Shown piece by piece: positions 32,914-41,106 of a stretch of DNA of 64,000 nucleotides (the first letter of the stretch is position 1; the number at the start of each line of letters is the position of its first letter). Location of the stretch: the NCBI GenBank assembly GCA_902780135.1, contig CACZEK010000016.1, forward strand, positions 1 to 64,000, written 5' to 3'. Below the pieces are notes generated by a model. That model saw only the letters and a list, made by a program, of their open reading frames with translations. It ran no database searches and was not told where the DNA came from. The position numbers were made by a program, and so were the translations under genes. The stretch comes from an uncultured bacterium. Its GTDB lineage: Bacteria > Verrucomicrobiota > Lentisphaeria > Victivallales > UBA1829.

Positions 32914-35519
32914 GCGCGGAAAACGACCGGAACAAGGATGCCGGCATGGCGGAACCCGTTTCCGCCGGATCGCCGGAAGAGCGCCGCGAGGGGGAACGGC
33001 GCTCTCCGTCGTTTTCACCGGCAAGCGCAAAGGAGGAGGAAAAAGAGGGGGACGGCGATGCCGCCGGGGCCGCGTCGCCGCGCAGCGAACGCCGGACGCG
33101 CGAGGAGCTCGAAACCCAGTTCAGGAACGATCCCCGGCTGTCCATGCTGTTCGACCATGCGGACGACGCGGTGAAGAAAACGCCATCCGAATGGTGTGTC
33201 CATTTCGGCGGCCTTCGCCTGACGATGAAGCGCCTCCTGATCCTTTTCGCGTTTCTTCTCGTCTTTCTTCTCTGCCTGGGCGGAAGCCTGTTTTACGCGC
33301 TCAGGGATTTCAGCAAATACAGGAACTTCTCCCGGGCGTCGGCTCTGTTTGAAGCGGGAGATTATGACGCCGCGAGGGAAGTGTATATCAAGGTCCTTAA
33401 GAGCGACCCGAACAACGAAGCCGCCGTGGCGGCGATGGCTCAGATCTACCATTTCTTCGGGGACTGGAACAACGAGACATTCCTCCGCCATCGCCTCGTG
33501 CGCCTGAACCCGCTGTCCAAAGAGTATTACCGCGAGTTCCTGGAAAGCGCGTTCCGGGCGAGAAATTTCGGGTCCATCTATTCCCAGCTCAACCTGAAGG
33601 TCCTGGAAGGCATTGATCTCCCCCCGGACGAAGGTGCGCTCTATCTGATCTCCGCCCTGAATTCCGGGCACGCGTCAAATGCGAAAAGCTTCTATTCCGG
33701 CAAAACGAAATCGGATCCCGAGTATTTTTCCGGGACGGAACGGGGACGCATCGCCGATATCCTGTTCCATGCCTCCGAAATGAACTACGAACAGGCGCAG
33801 AACTGTTTCGCGTCCCGGAACGAGATCCAGGATATGCTCTCGCGGTTCGAGCTGAACGACGTGCTTGTGCAGTTCTATTCGAAACGAGGCGACCGGGAAT
33901 CGGAGGAGAAAGTGGAGACGCTGCTCCTCGAATGTCTGGAAATGAACAACTATACGGGCGCGCCGAAGCTTGCGAAGCATTACTACTCCAACTACCGGTT
34001 TGAGGACGCGATCAAGATCTGCGACGAATTCCTCAAGACGAAGATCAATGCCGTCATGCCCGTCCTTTACGGAGAAAGCTGTCTCCTGAGCGGAAACGCC
34101 GAATTGATCCCCCCGATGGCGGAAAAGATCCGTCAGCTTCATGCCGGACGCCAGTCGAAGATCATCACGTCCTACCTGGACGCGCTGACCGCATTCCACA
34201 ATGGCGACGATGCCCGTTTGCCGCTTCTGCTTCAGACCACCTCCTCCACGATCGAAACGCCTCTTTCTTCCCTCATGCAGCTCCATCTGGCATTGAAGAA
34301 CGATTCCCCGACCGAGATCATTACGCTTCTTGAAAGGATCATGAAGGGGCATCCCTTTATGGATTTCCAGCAGCGCGCCCGGTCTGCCGCGCTTCAGTAT
34401 CTGATGGAAAAGAACGATGAGGACCTTGATTCCAATCCGGATCTGCTTTCGCTGTGCGCCGGGATCGCCGTGCTGATCCAGACGAAGGACGACGATGTGC
34501 CCTTCCTCCAGCGCATTATCCTGACCGATCACTTCAGGCGGAGCGTCATGACGGAGGAGGAGATCAAGTCCGCGCTTCAGCTCTTCCCCGACGATCCCGT
34601 CCTGCTTGAACTTGCCGTGAAATTCTATCTGACGAACGCAAAGCCCGAGCGCGCCATGGAATACATCGCGGAATACAAAGAGCTGAAGGACATCCCCGAA
34701 AAGACCCGGCCCGTCATTGCCGCGCTGCATATGCTGGCGCTGGATCAGCTCGACCGCAAAGGCGAGGCGGAAAAAGAGTTCCGGAAGCTTGTCGAACAAA
34801 ACGGCGACGAAAACCTGCTGGCGCTCTATTTCAACTTCTGCGCGGAAAACGATTTCGTCGATTCCCTGAAATCCCTTTCCGGGTGGATCGAATCCCTGCC
34901 CGCCGATTCCCCGAACCGCGCCGCGCTGCCGTTCGTCCGCGCCGAGCTCCTTTTCTCCGAAGGAAAACAGACGGAGGCGCTCGACCTTTTCGAAAGAACC
35001 CCCGCGGCTCTTCCCAGGTTCGTCTTCCATGCCGCCGCCCGACTGGCGGAGGCCGGCCGGACCGACGCGGCGATCAAACGGTATTCCTCCATCAGGGACA
35101 CGTATCCCGACAGGAGTCTTCTGGAGCTCCGTCTCTCCGAACTGTATACGGCGGCGGGCGACAAGGATGCCGCGCTCGACAGCGCCCGGATCGCATGGGA
35201 GAAGAAACGGAACAGCCTGATGACGCGGTATGTGTACGCCAAATGCCTTTTCGGGAACGGGCAGTACGCGGATGCGCTCGGCATCCTCAATTTCCCGCAG
35301 TACAAGGCGAGTTTCCCGAAGGAGATGCTCGAACTCTGGTCTAAAGCCATTCGCGAGCAGATCAAGGCCGACTTCAAGGCCGAACGCTACACCCCGGCGA
35401 TGGAGGCCACGAAGTTCCTCCTGATCTATTTCCCCGACGACAAGGAAGGCCGGGATTATTTTGAACAGCTTGAAAGGATCCGCCGTCACGAGACGGTCGG
35501 CGGCAGCGGCACGAGGTAA
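32910..35519 (+). CDS. Membrane-anchored TPR superhelix protein
   Basis: An 869-residue protein. The first roughly 100 residues are charged, low-complexity and cytoplasmic. One transmembrane segment follows at about 107-130 (LLILFAFLLVFLLCLGGSLF), then about 740 residues of helical repeats, including FEAGDYDAAREVYIKVLKSD, FYLTNAKPERAMEYIAEYKE and LYTAAGDKDAALDSARIAWE. It resembles the large TPR proteins seen near exosortase and polysaccharide-export loci. Translationally coupled to the PEP-CTERM-like gene, so the two may work together at the outer face of the inner membrane. Confidence 0.8.
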   Translation: MSAENDRNKDAGMAEPVSAGSPEERREGERRSPSFSPASAKEEEKEGDGDAAGAASPRSERRTREELETQFRNDPRLSMLFDHADDAVKKTPSEWCVHFGGLRLTMKRLLILFAFLLVFLLCLGGSLFYALRDFSKYRNFSRASALFEAGDYDAAREVYIKVLKSDPNNEAAVAAMAQIYHFFGDWNNETFLRHRLVRLNPLSKEYYREFLESAFRARNFGSIYSQLNLKVLEGIDLPPDEGALYLISALNSGHASNAKSFYSGKTKSDPEYFSGTERGRIADILFHASEMNYEQAQNCFASRNEIQDMLSRFELNDVLVQFYSKRGDRESEEKVETLLLECLEMNNYTGAPKLAKHYYSNYRFEDAIKICDEFLKTKINAVMPVLYGESCLLSGNAELIPPMAEKIRQLHAGRQSKIITSYLDALTAFHNGDDARLPLLLQTTSSTIETPLSSLMQLHLALKNDSPTEIITLLERIMKGHPFMDFQQRARSAALQYLMEKNDEDLDSNPDLLSLCAGIAVLIQTKDDDVPFLQRIILTDHFRRSVMTEEEIKSALQLFPDDPVLLELAVKFYLTNAKPERAMEYIAEYKELKDIPEKTRPVIAALHMLALDQLDRKGEAEKEFRKLVEQNGDENLLALYFNFCAENDFVDSLKSLSGWIESLPADSPNRAALPFVRAELLFSEGKQTEALDLFERTPAALPRFVFHAAARLAEAGRTDAAIKRYSSIRDTYPDRSLLELRLSELYTAAGDKDAALDSARIAWEKKRNSLMTRYVYAKCLFGNGQYADALGILNFPQYKASFPKEMLELWSKAIREQIKADFKAERYTPAMEATKFLLIYFPDDKEGRDYFEQLERIRRHETVGGSGTR

Positions 35520-35560
35520 GGGAAGCGCCCCGGACACGCGAAAGGAACAAGCCGTCAAGT

Positions 35561-35594
35561 CGCATCCGTCCTCCGCCGGGCGGGTGCGTTTTTT
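35561..35594 (+). terminator. Rho-independent terminator of the TPR protein gene
   Basis: CGCATCC (35561-35567) pairs with GGGTGCG (35582-35588) with one wobble, followed by six T. Confidence 0.8.
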
Positions 35595-35633
35595 GCCCCG
35601 CAACCCCGTCGGCGTCGACCCCGCCGGCGGGGA

Positions 35634-35667
35634 TAAAAAACGGCCGCCCGGATGGACCGGACGGCCG
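35634..35667 (-). terminator. Rho-independent terminator of the GH31 gene
   Basis: On the minus strand, CGGCCGTCC and GGGCGGCCG (35659-35667 and 35641-35649) pair with one wobble, followed by six T. Confidence 0.85.
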
Positions 35668-35696
35668 GAGTTCGCCGGAAAGGCGATGGAAGCGGA

Positions 35697-38123
35697 TCAG
35701 AGCTTGAGGGAGACGGTTTTGCCGGAGTATTTGACCGTCTTGCATTTTTCGGGAGCGGTGCGGGTCTCCCCGACGCCGACGCCTTCCTTCACGAGGACCA
35801 CGCGGAACGTGCGGTCCTTCAGCATGCCGGGGAAGGAGCCCTGCGCGTCGCCGATGGTGAGCGTGCCGTCCTTGTAGGTGAACTCGATGGTGCCGAACGC
35901 GCCCTTCTCGTAGTTGTAGTTGTCGAACTCGTCCTCGTAGAGCGTGAAGGAGCCGTTCGCGCCCGGATAGACGCGGATCTCGAGGTCGTCCCACTTCTTC
36001 TGTTCGGCGTATTCGACCGGCTCGGCGATCGGGACGATGCTGCCCGCCTTCACGAAGAGCGGCACGAGGTCGAGCGGGGCGGCGACGGAAACGGTCTGTC
36101 CGCCCTCGTAGGACTTGCCGGTGTGGAAGTCGATGAACTTGGATCCGGCGGGGAGGTAGACGTCCCAGTTTTTCGTCTGCGAGACGTCGATGCGGTTGTT
36201 CGCGAGGTACATGGACTTCACGACCGGGGCGACGAGCAGGGAGTTGCCGAAGAGGAACTCGGTGTCGAGCTTGTGCGTCTTCTTGTCGGCGGGGAAGTCT
36301 GCGAAGAGCGGGCGCATCATGGAGCCGCGGTTGGCGGAGACGTCGTGCATCATGGCGTAGATGTACGGGAGGAACGCGTAGCGGGTCCTGATGGCGCGGA
36401 CCATGGCGTCGTACACGGGGGCGCCTTCCTTGCCGAAGAAGTAGAGCTCGCGCGGGCCGTCGGTGCCGTGGCTGCGCATCATGGGCGTGAACGCGCCGAA
36501 CTGCATCCAGCGGGCGTAGAGCTCGAAGAAGGCGATGTTGCGGCTGCGGTTCGGATAGTTCCAGAGGAAGAAGCCGCCGATGTCGGCGTTCCAGTACGGC
36601 AGGCCGACGAGGCTCATGTTCAGTCCGCACGCGATCTGGTCCTTCAGGGAATCCCAGCTGGTGACGGTGTCGCCGGACCAAGTGTTCGTGCCGAACCGCT
36701 GCTGGCCGGCGTAGGCGCAGCGCGTGAGGATGAAGACGCGCTTGCCGTCGGGATTCTCGGCGCGCTGGTGCTCGTAGACGCTGCCGGTGGTCATGAAGGG
36801 ATAGAGGTTGCGGACGCGGCGGAACGTGCCCTGTCCGGTCATGAGGTCGAAGTCGGCGTCCTTGATGTTGTGGTGGTCCGGCTCGGTGGAGTCCATCCAC
36901 CAGGCGTCGGGTCCGTAGTCCAGGAGCTTTCTTGCGTAGCTCCAGTAGATCTCGCGGGCTTCCTTGCTGTAGGGGTCGTAGGGGCGCGCGCCGCCGGAGC
37001 CGCCGACGGAGGTGCTGTTCGGCCAGGTGTCGATGTCGAGGAGATGGCCTTTTTCCTTCAGGATCTTGAACTGCTCTGTCTTCTGCCCGAAGTCGGGCCA
37101 GATCACGAGCATGGCGTGGGCGTTCAGCTCATGCACGCGGTCGAACATCTTTTTCGGCTCGGGGAAGCCCGGGTTCAGGAACTGCATGGCGTTCCAGTAG
37201 TCGTTGTCCTCGCCCCAGTACTGCCAGTCCTGGATGATGCCGTCGAGCGGGATGTGGAGCTGGCGGTATTTTTCGACGACTTCGAGCAGTTCCGCCTGCG
37301 TCTTGTAGCGTTCGCGGCTCTGCCAGAACCCGAGCGTCCAGAGCGCCTGCATCGGGCTGTCGCCGGTGAGCTTGCGCATCTGCGCGACGACGCCGTCCGT
37401 GGAGCCGCCGAACATGAAGTAGTAGTCGAGGTTTTCGCCGTCCTTGAACATGAAGTTCAGCACGTTGTCCTTCTCCTCGAACTCGCCGCTGGCGGGGTTG
37501 TCGAGGAAGACGCCGTAGCCTTTGACCGTCTGGAACATCGGGACGGAGACGAAGCGGTAGCCCTGGTGGATCGGGAACTTGCTGCCGCGCTGGGAGAACT
37601 TGTCGTTCTGCGGCTGCCCGAACCCGTAGATCTCCTCGTCGGCGTCCACGCGGAACCGCGCCGTGACGGTGTTCGTCCTGCCGCTGGGATACTCCACGGG
37701 AGCCATCTTGAACGGCTGGGCGGCGTCTTCGGCGAGCAGGCGCGTGCCGTCCGGCTTCGCGAACGAGACCGCGCCGGTCTTGCGGTCCAGGACCACGCTC
37801 AGCGCGGAGGATTCCGCCGTGTACGCGGCGTCGGTCTTGTTGACTTTGACCTGAACCTTTTCCGGCTTGAGGATGACGGTGGGCGTGACGAACGGCGTTG
37901 CCGTGCTGCCGGACGGGGTCTTGGTGACGCGGACGATTTCAGGCGAATAGAAGACGACGGACGTGACGACGCCGTTTTCTTCGAGCCGGAATCCGTTCTT
38001 TTCTTCGAATTTGCTCATGTTGATCTTCTGCGGTTCAAGCATTGATTGTGATTCGTTCGCACAGGACCCCGCGGCGGCTGCGACCGCGAGAGCCGTGCAA
38101 AATGGGAGGATGAAATGTTTCAT
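35697..38123 (-). CDS. GH31 alpha-glycosidase (alpha-xylosidase-like), lipoprotein
   Basis: An 808-residue exported retaining glycosidase. The lipobox AAAAGSC puts the lipidated Cys at 21. GH31 features in order: an N-terminal beta domain with IYGFGQPQND; the TIM barrel with GIIQDWQYWG; the nucleophile Asp near 409 in WWMDSTEPD; the acid/base Asp near 482 in TWSGDT; GLPYWNADIGGF; and C-terminal beta domains. The WWMDSTEPD and IIQDWQYWG forms favour alpha-xylosidase over alpha-glucosidase, suggesting xyloglucan side-chain removal, but this is not certain. ATG at 38123 is chosen; 68 upstream codons cross a consensus promoter. Confidence 0.9.
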   Translation of the reverse strand: MKHFILPFCTALAVAAAAGSCANESQSMLEPQKINMSKFEEKNGFRLEENGVVTSVVFYSPEIVRVTKTPSGSTATPFVTPTVILKPEKVQVKVNKTDAAYTAESSALSVVLDRKTGAVSFAKPDGTRLLAEDAAQPFKMAPVEYPSGRTNTVTARFRVDADEEIYGFGQPQNDKFSQRGSKFPIHQGYRFVSVPMFQTVKGYGVFLDNPASGEFEEKDNVLNFMFKDGENLDYYFMFGGSTDGVVAQMRKLTGDSPMQALWTLGFWQSRERYKTQAELLEVVEKYRQLHIPLDGIIQDWQYWGEDNDYWNAMQFLNPGFPEPKKMFDRVHELNAHAMLVIWPDFGQKTEQFKILKEKGHLLDIDTWPNSTSVGGSGGARPYDPYSKEAREIYWSYARKLLDYGPDAWWMDSTEPDHHNIKDADFDLMTGQGTFRRVRNLYPFMTTGSVYEHQRAENPDGKRVFILTRCAYAGQQRFGTNTWSGDTVTSWDSLKDQIACGLNMSLVGLPYWNADIGGFFLWNYPNRSRNIAFFELYARWMQFGAFTPMMRSHGTDGPRELYFFGKEGAPVYDAMVRAIRTRYAFLPYIYAMMHDVSANRGSMMRPLFADFPADKKTHKLDTEFLFGNSLLVAPVVKSMYLANNRIDVSQTKNWDVYLPAGSKFIDFHTGKSYEGGQTVSVAAPLDLVPLFVKAGSIVPIAEPVEYAEQKKWDDLEIRVYPGANGSFTLYEDEFDNYNYEKGAFGTIEFTYKDGTLTIGDAQGSFPGMLKDRTFRVVLVKEGVGVGETRTAPEKCKTVKYSGKTVSLKL

Positions 38124-38172
38124 GCGATAGCTCCGATGGTTCGGGGTGGATGAAAATGAAACGGTACGCAAT

Positions 38173-38201
38173 ATTATAACGCGGGAAACGAAGAATGTCA
38201 A
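38173..38201 (-). promoter_or_regulatory. Consensus promoter of the GH31 gene
   Basis: Minus-strand TTGACA (38196-38201), 17-bp spacer, TATAAT (38173-38178): a perfect sigma-70 consensus and the strongest-looking promoter of the window. Confidence 0.85.
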
Positions 38202-38315
38202 CTTCAAAAAATAAAAAAGAGAAAGATTCCGAAAAAGTCCTGAAAAGTCCGTGATCGTCCGCGGGCGATGGAACCGCCGGAGAATCGCGTCCTGCGTCCC
38301 GCAGCCGTGCGAAAC

Positions 38316-38353
38316 GAAAAGCCTCACGGTCTCCGGGGAGGGGACCGTGAGGC
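38316..38353 (-). terminator. Rho-independent terminator of the GH51 gene
   Basis: On the minus strand, GCCTCACGGTC and GACCGTGAGGC (38343-38353 and 38321-38331), 11 perfect pairs, followed by four T. Confidence 0.88.
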
Positions 38354-38381
38354 GGGATGTTTGTCTGCCGGTTTCAGCGGG

Positions 38382-40379
38382 TCATTTCTTGACCGGGACG
38401 CGGTAGACCATGAAGCTGAACGGAGCCTGTTTTGCTTCGAGGATCTCCGCACTGATCTTCAGCGTGGATTCCTCCAGCTTGATGAGTTCGGGATTCGCGA
38501 GGTCGTTCTTGTCGGCGAGGTCCTTGCCCTTGATCCCGACCACGGCGACTTCCGTGCCGTCGGCCGCGCCGGGGATGTTGATGGAGATCGGCACGGTGTT
38601 TTTGCCGAGGTTGACGAACTTCACGATGACGCTGCTGCCGTCGTCGGATTTGTCGAGGACCGCGCCTGCGTAGCAGTCGGCGGGGAGCGCGCCGAGCCCG
38701 GAGAGGTCGAGCGTGTGGGTGCCCGCGTTGGTGCTGTAGAGTTTCTGCACGAGGTAGCTCGGCGTCTTCACGACCGAGGTGTTGTTGAACCAGATCATGT
38801 CGTGCGCCCACTGCCACGCGTTGTAATTTGCGAGGAGCGGGGCGTAGGAGGACATGCGGACGACGTCGGCGTTGCGTTCGATGCCGGTCAGGAACGCGGC
38901 TTCGCAGAGGGCGGCGCGCAGGGAGTTTGCCGGGTCGTCGTGGCAGGCGTATTCGCCGGCGAAGACCTTCGGGCCGCTGCGGTCGTACTTGTCGTAGCGG
39001 TCGATGTGGCTGAGGAACCATTCGGGATCGCGGTAGTAGTGCTCGTCGACGAGGTCCGCCTTGAACTCGCGCATCTTCGGCCAGAGGTACTCGAATTCCG
39101 CGCCGTCGGGGTAGGGGCCGGACCCGCCGATGATTTTGATGTCGGGATACTTCTCGCGGATCGCCTTGAGGAAGGACGGCAGGCGGTCGGTGTAGAGCCT
39201 GCCCCACTGTTCGTTGCCGACGCCGATGAACTTCATGTTGAAGGGCTCGGGATGGCCCATGTCGGCGCGGAGCTTGCCCCAGGTCGAGGTGACGGGGCCG
39301 TTTGCGAACTCGATGAGGTCAAGGCAGTCCTGGATGTAGGGGCCGAGCTGATCGACCGGGACCTGCGCGGAAAGGTCGTTCGCGTCGTTCTGGAACTGGC
39401 AGGCGAGGCCCATGTTCAGCACGGGCAGGGGCTCCGCGCCGACGTCTTCGCAGAACTGGAAGAACTCGAAGAAGCCGAGGCCGTAGCTCTGGAAATAGTC
39501 CGGGGTCAGGTGGTCGATGAACGTGTTGTTCCAGCGGTTGCCGTTCAGCGGACGGTTGCCGACCGGGCCGACGGAATTCTTCCAGTTGTAGCGTTCGTCG
39601 AGCGTGGTGCCCTCGATGATGCAGCCGCCGGGGAAACGGAAGACTTTCGGCTTGAGGTCGGCGATCGCCTGCGCGAGGTCGTTGCGGAGGCCGTTCGCGC
39701 GGCCCTTCCAGGTGTCTTCCGGGAAGAGCGAAATGTGGTCCAGGTCGACCGTGCCCCTGTGGCCGTTGAGGAGCAGGCGGAACTTGCCGCGCGTCTGCGT
39801 GCTCGCCGCCTTTATGTCGACCTTGTATTCCTTCCATTCGTGGCTGTTCACCGTGAACGGCGTGCGCGCCTCCATCGTGCCGTCCTCCCGGACGAACGCG
39901 GCGTCGAACCCGACCGGCTCTGCCGTGCCGGGGGCGAGGCGCGCCATGACCGAAAGATGATAGGTCTTGTCCTTCTCGAACGCGAGGCCGCGGAAACCGC
40001 CGTTGTCAAGCGCGGACCAGCGGTCGCGGTGCGGTTCGGCGGTGATGCGCGCGAAATGCGGATTGCGCGGGAACGGCACGTCGCCCTCCGCGCCCTTGAC
40101 GACCTGCACCGTGCCATCCGTCTCCCAGCCGGAAAGAGCGTTCGGGAACTCGAAGGAGCGGTTCTTGATGAGCTCGGCGTAGAGTCCGCCGTCCGCCGCG
40201 AAGTTGATGTCCTCGAAGAAGACGCCGTACATCGTGGGGCTGATGTCGAACTTCGTCTTTGCCGGGTCGAGCGTGCCGGTCATGGTCTTGGGCGCGTCCT
40301 TGGTCTGCGCGTCCAGCGCGGCGGCCCCGGAGAGGATGGCTGCCGCGGCCGCGATGCCGATGAGAGCCTGGTGTTTCAT
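38382..40379 (-). CDS. GH51 alpha-L-arabinofuranosidase with N-terminal carbohydrate-binding-like domain
   Basis: A 665-residue secreted enzyme (signal peptide ending near AALDAQ) that removes alpha-L-arabinofuranosyl groups from arabinoxylan or arabinan. Residues about 45-230 are a beta-sandwich like CBM4/9 domains of large GH51 proteins (FEDINFAADGGLYAELIKNR opens the catalytic fold). In the barrel, the acid/base Glu is in GVGNEQWG (near 385) and the nucleophile Glu in FAGEYACH (near 475). ATG at 40379 has AGAAAGG upstream; the frame is open for 101 more codons of non-protein-like sequence. A weak promoter may lie near 40450-40480. Confidence 0.9.
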   Translation of the reverse strand: MKHQALIGIAAAAAILSGAAALDAQTKDAPKTMTGTLDPAKTKFDISPTMYGVFFEDINFAADGGLYAELIKNRSFEFPNALSGWETDGTVQVVKGAEGDVPFPRNPHFARITAEPHRDRWSALDNGGFRGLAFEKDKTYHLSVMARLAPGTAEPVGFDAAFVREDGTMEARTPFTVNSHEWKEYKVDIKAASTQTRGKFRLLLNGHRGTVDLDHISLFPEDTWKGRANGLRNDLAQAIADLKPKVFRFPGGCIIEGTTLDERYNWKNSVGPVGNRPLNGNRWNNTFIDHLTPDYFQSYGLGFFEFFQFCEDVGAEPLPVLNMGLACQFQNDANDLSAQVPVDQLGPYIQDCLDLIEFANGPVTSTWGKLRADMGHPEPFNMKFIGVGNEQWGRLYTDRLPSFLKAIREKYPDIKIIGGSGPYPDGAEFEYLWPKMREFKADLVDEHYYRDPEWFLSHIDRYDKYDRSGPKVFAGEYACHDDPANSLRAALCEAAFLTGIERNADVVRMSSYAPLLANYNAWQWAHDMIWFNNTSVVKTPSYLVQKLYSTNAGTHTLDLSGLGALPADCYAGAVLDKSDDGSSVIVKFVNLGKNTVPISINIPGAADGTEVAVVGIKGKDLADKNDLANPELIKLEESTLKISAEILEAKQAPFSFMVYRVPVKK

Positions 40380-40550
40380 GGAAAAAACCTTTCTTTTGTG
40401 AATGGAAAAAGGCTGAATGACGCCCCGTTCAAAAGGGGGAACAGTGTTTTCTGTCCGATAATGTAACAGCGTTTTCCGCAAAAATCCAGTAAAACCGGAA
40501 AAGAAAACGGAAAAAACCGGTTTTTCGCTTTTTCCAAATATACTCCGTGT

Positions 40551-40597
40551 GTGCCGTTGCGGCGCACGGCACTGCCCACGTGGAGGGCTTGCCCTCC
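40551..40597 (-). repeat. 47-bp two-hairpin intergenic repeat, copy 3 (inverted)
   Basis: Arms GTGCCGT/ACGGCAC with an 8-nt loop (40551-40572), a 9-nt spacer, then palindrome GGAGGGCTTGCCCTCC (40582-40597). Relative to copies 1 and 2 the palindrome has a paired A-T to G-C change. It lies between the divergent GH51 gene and the prs promoter, 39 kb from the other copies. Confidence 0.75.
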
Positions 40598-40645
40598 CTT
40601 TTTGCGAAAAATGCACGAAATGAGCGAAAAATGACGGATTCGGAC

Positions 40646-40673
40646 TTGAATTTCCGGAAATACGGTCTATATT
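40646..40673 (+). promoter_or_regulatory. Promoter of the prs-rplY-pth ribosomal operon
   Basis: TTGAAT (40646-40651), 16-bp spacer, TATATT (40668-40673), giving a leader of roughly 430 nt before prs. Confidence 0.7.
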
Positions 40674-40699
40674 ATAAGACACGTTGAAACAGAAACCTT

Positions 40700-40757
40700 A
40701 ATCCGTACGTCCGGATTCGGTGGGTCGCAAGACCCGCATGACCGCGGGGTTTTCTTT
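40700..40757 (+). promoter_or_regulatory. Candidate attenuator in the prs leader
   Basis: Hairpin AATCCG-6 nt-CGGATT (40700-40717), then GGGTC-GCAA-GACCC with a GNRA tetraloop (722-735 of this kilobase). The 3' arm of the second can instead form CCCGC (40733-40737) with GCGGG (40744-40748), which is followed by G and TTTTCTTT. The two folds are mutually exclusive. The terminator stem is short, so this is tentative. Confidence 0.35.
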
Positions 40758-40945
40758 CATGCGCAGGGATTTCCGGCGATTTGCCGCCTCGTTTTCCGAT
40801 TCCCGGCATGGCGCAGCGGAGGAAGCAGGCGCTTCCCGTTGCGAAAAAAGGACTCGCGTTCGGCCGATTTCCGTACCGCGGACAGGGGATTTGTTCGACA
40901 CCAACCCTCAACCACGAACAGAAAGGCACCTCAATTCATTAGATT

Positions 40946-41053
40946 GCGGCGGCTTTTCGCATCCGGGCAAAGTCCAACTGGTAAGATTTTCGGTGGTTAC
41001 CGTTCAGGTAGCCACGCTCAAATCTTCCTGCATTGTCTTGTTTGCCCGGCCGC
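40946..41053 (+). ncRNA. Candidate structured leader RNA upstream of prs
   Basis: About 108 nt fold as one long interrupted hairpin: outer GCGG/CCGC (40946-40949/41050-41053); CCGGGCAAA/TTTGCCCGG (40963-40971/41041-41049), 9 perfect pairs; AAGATTT/AAATCTT (40983-40989/41020-41026); and apical GTGGTTACC/GGTAGCCAC (40993-41001/41007-41015), 9 pairs with one wobble around a 5-nt loop. It ends 53 nt before the prs ATG in a long untranslated leader. I do not recognise it as a known riboswitch or ribosomal-protein leader. It could act in cis on prs or be a separate small RNA. Confidence 0.5.
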
Positions 41054-41106
41054 TGAAAAACCATCCGCTCGAATGAATTGATGTACCCGGAAAGAAACAG
41101 GACACC

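Noticed and set aside
40811-40834. GGAGGAAGCAGG similar to the SRP RNA apical motif
   Set aside because: The 5' partner (GTCAGG) and the GGAA tetraloop in the right place are missing, and flanks do not pair as an SRP hairpin.
40993-41015. Resemblance of GGTGGTTACCG to the T-box antiterminator motif
   Set aside because: The bases are explained by a 9-bp stem with GGTAGCCAC, the rest of a T-box (specifier loop, AG bulge, terminator) is missing, and prs is not a T-box target.
40720-41076. A 118-codon open frame in the prs leader
   Set aside because: No ribosome-binding site; the composition is not protein-like, and the region is better explained by the RNA helices at 40946-41053.
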